This document shows, one piece after another, positions 50,271 through 59,266 of a stretch of DNA of 64,000 nucleotides. The stretch is taken from the NCBI GenBank assembly GCA_011317545.1, contig WUJK01000015.1:186001-250000 (forward strand), read 5' to 3'. The notes beneath the pieces are model-generated. The model did not search any database. It had not been told where the DNA came from and saw only the letters and a program-made list of their open reading frames with translations. This DNA is from Coniella vitis (Eukaryota; Ascomycota; Sordariomycetes; Diaporthales; Schizoparmaceae). The translations under genes were made by a program, and so were the position numbers. The stretch's first letter is position 1, and every line of letters starts with the position of its first letter.

Positions 50271-50430
50271 CGGCAAAGGAAAAAAACAAAAGCAAGCCAA
50301 ATCTGATACCGAGTTGCCTACCTACCTATCAAGGCTGATTAGCGTCCGTAAACAAGCAACACAGCTTCGGGGCATATATGACCGTAGTCACGCACTACCT
50401 TGGGTAGTTGTGTATCTTTTGAGCACCGCA

Positions 50431-50460
50431 CAGCCCAGCCCAGCCCAGCCCAGCCCAGCC
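50431..50460. repeat. (CAGCC)n pentanucleotide array
   Basis: Six tandem CAGCC units. Confidence 0.95.
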
Positions 50461-51353
50461 GCCAGTCACCAGCCACGCAGTCAGCCGACAAGCCGCTGAG
50501 CCAGCCCAGAACCTAAATTAACCTTACCGGCAAAGTCAAAAATGGGTAACCACCAATACCATGTGCACTTTTAGAGGCTGGGACTTTTGAGCATGTCATT
50601 GTGGTGGTCTGATCCTTGGGAGTGGCAGAGAGGGCTTAATACACTTGCCACATGTGTACAAGTCCATAAGTACTTGCAGTACTGCTTGTGCCTTTGTACC
50701 CAAAGTAGGTGGACTACATAGTACCCATGTACTAAACATAGCATCCACCATCCGGCCAGCAACCATTCGTGAGCCAAAAACCGGATCTTGACACATCTGA
50801 AACACAATCTTAGCACACAGTTCGAAGATATGGGCGAGGAAAAAGACTGATGACATACCAAAGAATTTACATACTGTACACACAGTACGCGAAGTAGTCA
50901 AGGGTCATGTCTCCGGTCACACGTGGCAAGGGACCATGCAGGCCTCTCCCATGATAATTAACTTTGGTGCCAAATCAGCTGGTTCAGGAATCTGCCGTTG
51001 CACACGTATCTGGCAGACTCGGACACCTCCCACACGCTCGCCAAGCAGCTTCCAAAGTGCTCATCGCCGCAAAGAGCGTCAGGATCAAACCCGCCAAGAG
51101 GCTTTTGCACATGGCGTTTTTGTGTCCTGGGCATTGTCTGTCGTTGCCTTACTTCGTCTGCCTTCCCCGCAAAAGGAGACACAAGATAAATTACTAATGA
51201 GGAAGCTGGTCAGCCCAGCACTTCATCGCAACATGCACCGATGTATATGGGATGTCTTGGCTCCTGTGTGTCCAGCATGTTGAACAGGATTGCCATATTG
51301 GGCCGTGGTGTCTTGCAATTGTTGTCGCAATGATTGTGTTTGGTAAGTCGCTG

Positions 51354-53010
51354 CTATGTGCCCAATAATGCGCCTTCGGCCGTATCTGGTACCTGCGTTG
51401 AAGCAATCCAATTCGCCATCGTGGCCTGGCCACCGGGAGCCCTGCTACTTTGGCTGGCGGAGGCAACGCCCTTGCCTTTTCCACCTCGTGCACCAGTTGC
51501 TCCAATACCACCACCACCAGTACTCCCCTCACGCCGCTTCACAACCAGGCACAGCACCCGACCGTAGATGGAAAACCCTTCGTAGGATATATCCATGGCT
51601 AGCTTCTTCTTGTCGTCGTCGAATCCGTGCACGTGCCCACGTGCGTCGTTAGCACCTTGCTTGCCAGGCATGCCGGCCGGAATGGATTCCGCCAGTTCCT
51701 GGTGCTGGTCAACAAACAGGCTACTGTCGCCGTCCCCTACCTCGTCATGGTCATGACCATGTTCATATCGTTGATGATCGAGATTGCTACCGCTCCCGCT
51801 ACCACTACCTGCCTGGCGGTCGGAATCGTCCGATGCTAATCTCTTATTTGCATTGTCGAGTGCGCTGGAGTCTCTAGCACCAGACTCCATGTCATTACGC
51901 CCACGACGAGGACGGCCGCCGCCGGGGCGACGGATTTGTGTTTCTGAGGACCGGGGAGAGGCCGCTGCCGTTGTTTCATCTTGAACCCTAGTTGGGATGT
52001 CGTATAGAGCGACCACGTCATCCTCGTCATCGTTTTCTTCGATACGAAGGCCAGCCGGCACCGCTGTTGGCGGTGATGGTCCACTGTCGTGGTCTTGTCG
52101 CCGTTGCTGTTGATGCAACTGTTGCTCGACGTCAATGGGCACATCCCAGGACGCACCATTGCCTGTCAGCTTGGAAGCATTGGACGTGAGCTTGGTCTGT
52201 GCGGTATCTTGAAAGTGCTTGTGCTTGAAGAGGAGCGAGTGCCGGGTACTCGTTTCGGTTAGAAACACAGACACCTCAAAGTCATCTGAAGTGGCTCACG
52301 CACCCCCAAGCAGAGAGTATTAACCGTTAGCTTCACGGCTAATCAACAGAGCCTTTGGGGTTGGGAGAGGAAGGTGTTGCGTTTGTAATCCAGGAGCAAA
52401 TGCCAAGGAAACCTTGTTTCTCGGCCTACCTGCCCAGGATCATAGAAATAACCCGCGAGACATTGCTAGTTTCTGGGCCGGCTGTTGACAAGTGAAGAAC
52501 GCGAGTACAACTGCCGTGCTGCCCCCGTTGCCTTGCTTGGCCTTGTGCCCAGGTTGGCGTTACATAGTGCTGAATTTGTCCGCACCAAAAAGGGTCCCGC
52601 GAGCAACTCGAGTGAGGGCTTCTTGAGAATAGATCCTTGGCAGAGAGCGGGGTGGCAGACTTGGATTTCAGACCAGGCCAGGCCAGACCTCGTCCAAGCG
52701 CAGAAATGCAGGAGAGGACAGGAGCGGAGAGGAGATAAAGAGGAAGATAGTGTTGTTGAGGAAAACACCACCGACCTTGAGTGATAGTGTCCTTGATTCC
52801 GCGTTTCTTGGCGTTCTTCTTCCGGCTGCGCTCGCGCTCTTCACGTAGTTTGGGTAAGACATATGGTCGCACGGCCTCAATGACCTTGGGCAATACGGGG
52901 TCACGGGGGTGGAGCAGCCACGAGTGTGCCAGCGCCGGGTTGTCGAGGTAGATGCGGCACTCCAGCACCGAGTACTTTGAGATTCGGAGATAGCGCCGCA
53001 CTGGGGCCAT
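51354..53010 (-). CDS. Unrecognised fungal protein, basic N-terminus and disordered middle
   Basis: Two exons, 52776..53010 and 51354..52285, joined in frame across a 490-nt intron with a CTAAC branch site near its 3' end, give about 388 residues. The N-terminal block (RRYLRISKYSVLECRIYLD, then KVIEAVRPYVLPKL and a Lys/Arg-rich run) continues over the splice into DDFEVSVFLTETSTRHSLLFKHKHF, which reads like one folded domain. Residues of about 130-290 are acidic, Gly/Ser-rich and probably disordered. A second ordered patch (LAMDISYEGFSIYGRVLCLVVKRR) and a short tail ending QATMANWI..GALLGT follow. The tail resembles a degenerate PCNA-interacting box. The basic N-terminus would suit a nuclear protein, but I cannot assign a function. 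The donor GTCGGT is weak; the join is supported by frame and local sense. Confidence 0.75.
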
Positions 53011-53602
53011 GGTTACAAGATTGGCGCAATGAGTCGCAAAGACTGTCTTGACGGGGTCTGGGTTGTGGCAGGATGGCGGAACGAGGCTGGCTGGCCTGGC
53101 TGCGAGGGCGTCGTCAGGATGTTGATCGACGGCTGTGTTGTTGTTGTTGTTGTTGCTGTTGTTGTTGTTGTTGTGGTGGTGGTGGTGGTGGTGACGGTGG
53201 TGGTGACGGTGGTGATGATGATGGTGGTGGTAATGGTCAGGTTGCAGACGGCGCCGCCGCCCAAAAGTTGTCGGTTTACATGGCAGGATGAGTACCAGAG
53301 TACCTACCTGAGGTACCTCAAGTGGCCAGCGGCAGGAACGGCGACCGACGGAATGGGGCCCACTCGGCAAGCAATGACGTAAGTGTCATTCTCTCACCGA
53401 TTCCGGACCCGGCCTCGATTCCGCGTTTCTTCGGAAGGCCGGAGCACTTCCGTGATATGCGTTCCACTTGTTCCGGAGCATGACACGGAACGACACTGCG
53501 GATCTTCCACTACAATACTGTACCGATAAGAGACATGCAAGAGAAACCGGCTGCCACTTGGCGTTTTTTATTTTATGTTTTATTATTATTGATTTGTTGA
53601 AT
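53011..53602. other. Promoter region of the unrecognised gene, with repeats
   Basis: Lies between the start of the 51354-53010 gene and the 3' end of the GT90 gene. It carries a 97-bp TTG/GGT trinucleotide tract and, near 53288-53320, clustered GTACCT motifs including the palindrome GAGGTACCTC. Confidence 0.6.
53135..53231. repeat. (TTG)n(GGT)n trinucleotide tract
   Basis: TTG repeats passing into GGT and then GAT/GGT repeats, just upstream of the unrecognised gene. Confidence 0.95.
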
Positions 53603-56548
53603 TCACTGCGGATCCTCATAGCCCAGATCGTCCCTTCTTTCGTCAACCACCCGCGCCCACTCGAGCAGCAGCCGGAACGTGTAGATCTCGGCATCTTCAC
53701 GCCGTACTGCGCGCTCCACCCACTGCTTGCCTTGCTCTGTGATCCATTGTGAATCAGCACCTCGCGATTTCATGATGACCTTGCGCCCATTGATGTGGTC
53801 GTGCTCCTCGAGGCCCATGAAGTAGACGAGGGTGCTGTAGAGGTCGTGCATGCGGATATCGACCGGAATATAGTGCAGCCAGGGAAAGACGCGCTCCGAG
53901 TACCATTGCTGTGAGGGTAGTTTTAGTCTCCTAAATTACAATAAGGGAGGAACAGCTTGCATAAATCTCAAAAGGGAGACGCACCTTGAAGATTGAGGAA
54001 ACGAGAGGCACGCTGTTCGACCTCAACAGCTTGAGTAGATTCTTGGGCGGACCATCATCCCGGTCCGTGAGCATGACGAAGCGATTCTCCCACCAGGCCA
54101 CATCAGCTTTGCCTTCGTCCTTGGCCCCGAGTTCTTTCATGACCTTGTCGCACCCATCGCCCGTGCACGCTGAGTAGTCGCTGATGCCAACATCCATCTT
54201 GATCGCCTTATTGAGGTCCGCTAGCGACACCTTTTCGTATCGAAACCAGTTTTCATCTATTATGATCCCATCAGGGTTGATCCAGCCGATAGACAAAAGC
54301 ACAGTTGCAGATAGATGCTCTTCTCTTGATGCGTTGTTTGCAAGGTAGCTTAGGCGCTCCTGATGGCCATTGGACAAGAAGCCGTGTGGGATGGGGTACG
54401 CCGTCTGCACCCCGCCGCGCCAGTATAACTGGCGCGCCTTGTCCATCCACGGAGTGTCGTCTGCTTCGCCAGAAGCTCCTATCGTGCTTCGATCATAGTA
54501 GTCATTTGTCTCTTGCAACGGAATCAGAATATCCTTGTGCTGTGCTGTCTTGGTGCGACTAAAGACAGGAACGAGCTTGCTAAACGGTTTGATGGCCTGG
54601 TGCGTCGCAAAGAAGCCATGTAGGTTGAACAGGTCAGGCTGATGGCATAGGTCCCAGCCTAGCGTCCGATCGACAAGGAACTGGCCTTCGGATTGTGGGT
54701 TGACGCACGAAGAGCAGAAACTGCCAGTCTGCGGGTAGTAGCCCATGCGCGCAGCAGAGTGGCCAGGACAGGCTTGGCCAAATTGGTGTTGGTGGTCCCA
54801 GGCTGCGAGGAAGCCTTCGTCGTCCTGGTCCTTGTCCTGGAAAATCTGCGTCTCGGTTGACCACGGGGAGAGGACCCGGGGACGGTCAAGCAGGTTGATG
54901 GGCAGTTCCATGTCCGGCAAATATCTGACAAAGGGTTGGATGAGGGCCACAAAGTCACTGATTGCTGCATCCCGCTGCGCCTCCCCCTCGACCATCGGCG
55001 TCCTGACCTCACCATTTTTGATGGAGATGATGCTTATGCCGCGCTTGCCAGTGAGCTTGGCAATCTCATCCTTGATGTCGCCGGGATCCACGCCCCAGAA
55101 TGGCTGCAAATCGCTATCAATTTGCTGGAAATGGTCAATGATGAGAGACTTTTTCTCCGTGGCATAATTATACCAGATGTCAAAGTTGGGCGGTGGATTA
55201 CGCCCATCGTGTCGCTCACGGTACTCGCGTGCTGCGACTTTGAGACTTTCGCTGACTCTGGCGTGTTGGACCAGCCACCGATCGGCTTCGGTCCGCGTAG
55301 CGTAGATGATCTTGTCGATGGGATGGAGTTCTGACGCGCTCGACTTGTACATGGAGCAGACGAGAAGGACGGTAAGAAAGGTGAAAAGGAGGAAGGTGAT
55401 GAAGCTGCGCGTCAGGCCTATGTGACGAATGTCGTGTCTGATCCAGAGCGCCATGAAGCTGCATGTCATGGACAGCGTGCCCAGCAGAAGTCCAGACTTG
55501 GAGAGTAACTCATAAGTGTTTAGCAAGTGGCCCTTCTTCCATGCAGCGGCCACACCGCAGAGAAAAGTCACCATGGCGGAGGCGACCAGGGGAGATTGGT
55601 AGTTTGTAAAGAGCGCGGAAGCGATAACGAGCAAGGCCATGCTCTGGGTAAAGATGGAGAACAGGTAGAGCGAGTCGACGCGGTGGGTCTCGGTGAATGC
55701 GAACTGGCTCGCTCCTCGGTGGTGCAGGAGCATCGGCAGCGCTGCAAACAGGGCAGAAGCGCTCAAGATGATGCCTAGCGTCACGAAGCGTTCTGTCGCT
55801 GTACGGGACCACTGGACAATGCGCCACCCAAAGGTCAGAATGATGGCGTCTAGTACAAGGCTCAGCCACTGTGCTGCCAACATCAGAGAGCGGGATTGGA
55901 AACAAATGACTGTCGAGTTTGGCGCAGGCATCGAGATGTAGTGGGCACTAGCAGAGAGCGCAAAGGTAGCCCCAAAGCTGGTCAGCGGGGACCGAATGAA
56001 CCACAGAGCAAAATCCTGGAAAATGTCGTTGCCCATGAGGTCTTCTTCCTCCTCGCCCTCTTGGGCAGGCTTAGGCCATCTCAGACGCGTAACGAGCTTG
56101 TATGCGACCAAGACGCAGGGCAGATACAGTTCAACGCCATGATGCATACACTGCTGACGACGCTGAAGCCAGTTCAGGAGCAGCAATCTGAATGCGATGC
56201 AAACGGCCAGCGGCAGCCAGGTGAGCCTGAAGGAGGGCTTCTGGAGAGGGCTTGCGCTCCTGACCTCGTCAAGCCTGCGGGTGCGAGCATCGTCGTTGAA
56301 TCTGCCGTTCCTGGCAGCCCATCGTTTAGCCCCAAGGCTTGCTGCAAACGAAAGGCCTGCAGTGAGCGCGAGAAGCAGGAATCCAGAGACCAACGGCCGC
56401 TCTAGCACTCGATTCTGATCGGTGCTGGCGTAGATGTGGAGGACCAACAAAGCAGCACTGGTGAGGGTTTACAGTCAGCCCACATCAGACGCAAGGCTGG
56501 GTGAAGAGATGCATACCATCCCAGAGGAAATCGCCCAGGAGCATCCAT
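53603..56548 (-). CDS. GT90 (CAP10-like) membrane glycosyltransferase
   Basis: Large Golgi-type glycosyltransferase of the CAP10/GT90 family, which includes fungal beta-1,2-xylosyltransferases and capsule-associated enzymes. Exons 56517..56548 (32 nt), 53985..56457 and 53603..53908 join in frame to give about 936 residues. The 5' exon was found by requiring continuity upstream of the long frame; an in-frame stop precedes its ATG. The N-terminal about 400 residues contain roughly ten hydrophobic segments, and the C-terminal half is the catalytic domain, with FATHQAIKPFSKLVPVFSRTK and the family signature DDTPWMDKARQLYWRGG (around residues 665-690). The last exon starts QWYSERVFPWLHYIPVDIRMHDLYSTLVYF, matching the usual GT90 end. 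The sugar donor and acceptor cannot be read from sequence. It shares a promoter region with PFA4. Confidence 0.9.
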
Positions 56549-57332
56549 GCTAGGATATGACCATCAGTCTTGTGGGTTGATGCTGGGTGCGAACGAGGGA
56601 AAAGGGGGCTGTCTCGACTTAAAAGATGGATCGTCGAGCGTTGCTCCAGTTGCTTCCAAAGCACTTACGTCAGCACTGGCCAGACCAGGGATGCGCAACA
56701 ACAGCCACCTGGAAATGTTCGAATATGGCAAGAAATGAAGACTATGCCATTGATGCAAGCCAAGGAGTTATACGCAAAGCAGTAACTATTCCATGTCCGC
56801 AGCGGAAAAAAGCCGTGACGTGGTGTTCAACGACTCGGCGTTCGCTGCTGGTTTTCGTAGTGTGGGCTCGGGCTCAACAACAGTGCAACAGATTCTGGAA
56901 TTACCCCAATGAATTTAACCAAGCTTTGATATGTGGTACAGTAACTTTAAGAATGAACAACTGTTGCATAGTACATCACCTTTTCGAGCATTGGTGGAAC
57001 ATGCACGTTTTAGGATCAGGGAGCTTCTCCTGCCGCAGGGGCCCAGTGTAGACAAAAGATGCCCTGGTGAACCTGGCAAAGCCAACGTGACGCACTTGCT
57101 TATATAATACAGCCAAGACCCCTGCGGACCCTCTGCCGCAACGTCGCGTCCCCTAAAGAGGCACGCGCCTTCTTCTGGCTCCAATCTTCCATCTTCAACT
57201 TCCGCCCTCTGCAACCCAGCATCGCGACCTATTTATCCCAACTTATAGCTGGGGGGCTGAACGCCATCTGTTGTAGCAACAATGACTACATGACAGCCTG
57301 AGAAACCTCACCCACCGCCCATATTTTACACC
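56549..57332. promoter_or_regulatory. Divergent promoter region GT90 / PFA4
   Basis: A 784-bp gap between outward-transcribed genes. No further ORF of note. A four-codon uORF-like ATG (plus-strand 56560s, minus reading) lies just upstream of the GT90 start. Confidence 0.5.
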
Positions 57333-58865
57333 ATGCCAGGCCTGTTGACCGGACCAGGCACTGAGGGTCTGCAGCGGCTGCTCATCCCATTCGTCTGTCT
57401 GTCCATTGCCTTTGTCGCCTACTCTTCGCAGTGGCTCTTGAACACGGCCGAATACCTCGAGCCTGGGCCTCTGACGAAGCGAGAAACATATATTTTCAAC
57501 GTCCTCGTTCTCTGCGTTTGGCTCACCTACTACAAAGCCTGCACCGTCCCTCCGGGCCGCTACGTCTTTCCACCACCGCCACAGCCGACCGACGATGCCC
57601 ACGATAAAGCCCCAAGCAACAATCAAGCATCCTTGGATTCTCTCGTCCACAGCCGCTGGTGCAAAAAATGCTCCGCCCCGAAACCACCCCGCGCCCACCA
57701 CTGCCGCCACTGCGGCACCTGCATCCCCAAAATGGACCACCACTGCCCCTGGACAGGCAACTGCGTCTCCCTCCAAACCTTCCCATACTTTCTCCGCTTC
57801 CTCGTTTACATGAATCTCGCCCTCGCCTACTTGCACATCCAGCTGCTTTACCCACGCTTCCGCTACCTCTTCTGGGATAACTCGCGCCTCCCTTCATACC
57901 TCGGCCCTTCTGTCTCTGCCATGGTGCACCTAACCTTCCTCGGCCTCTACGGCGGCTTGACAAGCCTCGGCCTTGGTGTGCTCCTCATCACCACCCTCCG
58001 CAACTGGGCTCTTAACCAGACCATGATCGAGGGCTGGGAGATCGAGCGTCACGAAGCCGTTCTTTTGCGCGCCAAGCGCGGCGGCGGCTGGTGGGCTGCT
58101 CCTTCCTCGACCTCTTCTACCGACAACAACCACACACCCATGCGCATCGACCGCGTCGAGTTCCCCTACGACATTGACTTTTTCGCGAACATGGCCCAAG
58201 CAATGGGCACCAAAAACATCCTCTCGTGGTTCGATCCGCTCGTGGGCGGCGGCCCGCTCGTTGCCAACGCTACACCGGGAAAAGGCACAGGGTGGGAGTG
58301 GGAAGAGAATGGATTCAATGACCGCGAGGGCATGTGGCCGCCTCCGGATCCAGACAAGATGCGCCGCGCAGGCCAGCCGAGTAATCGGAGGTGGCCTGGA
58401 GCAGCAGCTGCAGCGCGCGTCGAAGAAGCGCAGAGCATTGACGAGAAGTGGCGGAATCCGCAGGAGGAGGTTGCTGCGTTTAGAGTGAGGCAGGAGATGG
58501 ATCTGCGGAGACGGCATGGGACTTCAGGTGTGATTGCAGAGTTGAAGGAGAATGAAGAGCTGGAGGACTTGGGTGGTGGGTATGCGTACATGGATAATGA
58601 TCATGGTGAAGGGGATTACGAGTATGATTCGGAAGAGGTTGAAGAGCAAGACGATGATAGTCAGGTGGTGGACGACGGAAGTATTCCACCTGTTCGCGGC
58701 CGGCCATGGTTCGAGCACGGTATTGATGGCGAGCCTGGGTGGACGAATTCCGAGGGGGATAGGCTGCGTGATTATGGAGTCGACGAGGAAGCAGAGGATG
58801 ACGAGGATATTCCTCTCGGGGAGCTCCTTCGACGGCGAAAGGCCTATGGGCAGAGTCAAGTGTGA
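57333..58865 (+). CDS. PFA4: Palmitoyltransferase PFA4 (DHHC family)
   Basis: Endoplasmic-reticulum protein S-acyltransferase; in yeast Pfa4 palmitoylates chitin synthase Chs3. Intronless frame of 510 codons. Two transmembrane segments (about 13-32 and 53-69) precede the cysteine-rich domain RWCKKCSAPKPPRAHHCRHCGTC (109-130) with the catalytic DHHC at 135-138, then two more membrane segments. The post-DHHC parts NQTMIEGWEIERHEAVL, VEFPYDIDFFANMAQAMGT, GWEWEENGFNDREGMWPPPDPDK and the C-terminal WTNSEGDRLRDYGVDEEA are specific to the PFA4 subfamily and exclude other DHHC groups. The tail is acidic. The start ATG at 57333 has context CACCATGCC. The gene is convergent with the myosin gene downstream. 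Confidence 0.95.
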   Translation: MPGLLTGPGTEGLQRLLIPFVCLSIAFVAYSSQWLLNTAEYLEPGPLTKRETYIFNVLVLCVWLTYYKACTVPPGRYVFPPPPQPTDDAHDKAPSNNQASLDSLVHSRWCKKCSAPKPPRAHHCRHCGTCIPKMDHHCPWTGNCVSLQTFPYFLRFLVYMNLALAYLHIQLLYPRFRYLFWDNSRLPSYLGPSVSAMVHLTFLGLYGGLTSLGLGVLLITTLRNWALNQTMIEGWEIERHEAVLLRAKRGGGWWAAPSSTSSTDNNHTPMRIDRVEFPYDIDFFANMAQAMGTKNILSWFDPLVGGGPLVANATPGKGTGWEWEENGFNDREGMWPPPDPDKMRRAGQPSNRRWPGAAAAARVEEAQSIDEKWRNPQEEVAAFRVRQEMDLRRRHGTSGVIAELKENEELEDLGGGYAYMDNDHGEGDYEYDSEEVEEQDDDSQVVDDGSIPPVRGRPWFEHGIDGEPGWTNSEGDRLRDYGVDEEAEDDEDIPLGELLRRRKAYGQSQV

Positions 58866-59266
58866 TTAGGCTTGTTCCTGGCATCATGATTAGAATCTGT
58901 AGTATTATACACATGTCGTTTCACAACACAAAAGGCTTGCGCTTGAGCCCTGCTCAGTGCCACACTTGCCAATGACACGCGAAAACATGGTGCGACTGAA
59001 AGACATACAAGATGTCCCCGGGGGAAGGGTGGGAAGATTCTGATTCTTAAAAAAGAGAGGGAAAAAACTTCATATTCCAACATGATAGCCATAACCACCA
59101 ACAGAGCAGACAAGACCGCATGTGGACTATGCTATGCTGCGTCCTCCCAATCAACTACACTCGCCCCCATCCTTCCTTCTCCTTCTTCTAACCTCAAATC
59201 TACACCCCTTCTAACCACTCAAAGCCGACAAAGTAGAAAAAAAAAAATTACTCTAATACCACGACA
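58866..59266. other. Convergent 3' region PFA4 / myosin I
   Basis: A 401-bp gap holding the two 3' UTRs. No gene seen. Confidence 0.5.

Larger units (their letters stand above)
17755..50723. repeat. Dispersed 9-mer TACTATGTA / TACATAGTA, 24 exact copies
   Basis: Copies reading TACTATGTA start at 17755, 19649, 21962, 25630, 31307, 33587, 36359, 37688, 38114, 39126, 39713, 42431, 43869, 44066 and 44302. Copies reading TACATAGTA start at 18593, 25900, 30847, 32118, 32282, 32826, 35433, 38364 and 50715. Many are preceded by G, making GTACTATGTA, and two are the near-palindrome GTACTATGTAC (17754, 44065). One-base variants are also frequent. I saw no exact copy in 1-16 kb or 51-64 kb. Chance would give about 0.25 copies in 33 kb counting both strands. 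The cause is unknown: a protein-binding site, remnants of a mobile element or a mutational hotspot are all possible. Confidence 0.85.
45000..51353. other. Gene-free microsatellite-rich segment
   Basis: Holds A21 (45508-45528), T25 (48458-48482), TA, GGT and CAGCC arrays, and a single 9-mer copy (50715). The right end lies just past the 3' end of the gene ending at 51354. No gene called. Confidence 0.6.

Noticed and set aside
17755..50723. TACATAGTA copies as CRISPR-like or tandem repeats
   Set aside because: Spacing is irregular (0.16 to 6.4 kb), orientation is mixed, and a eukaryotic genome is not expected to hold CRISPR arrays.
16244..51353. Desert explained by transposons or RIP
   Set aside because: No transposase, reverse transcriptase or integrase frame, no long direct or inverted terminal repeats noticed, and base composition is not AT-skewed as after RIP.
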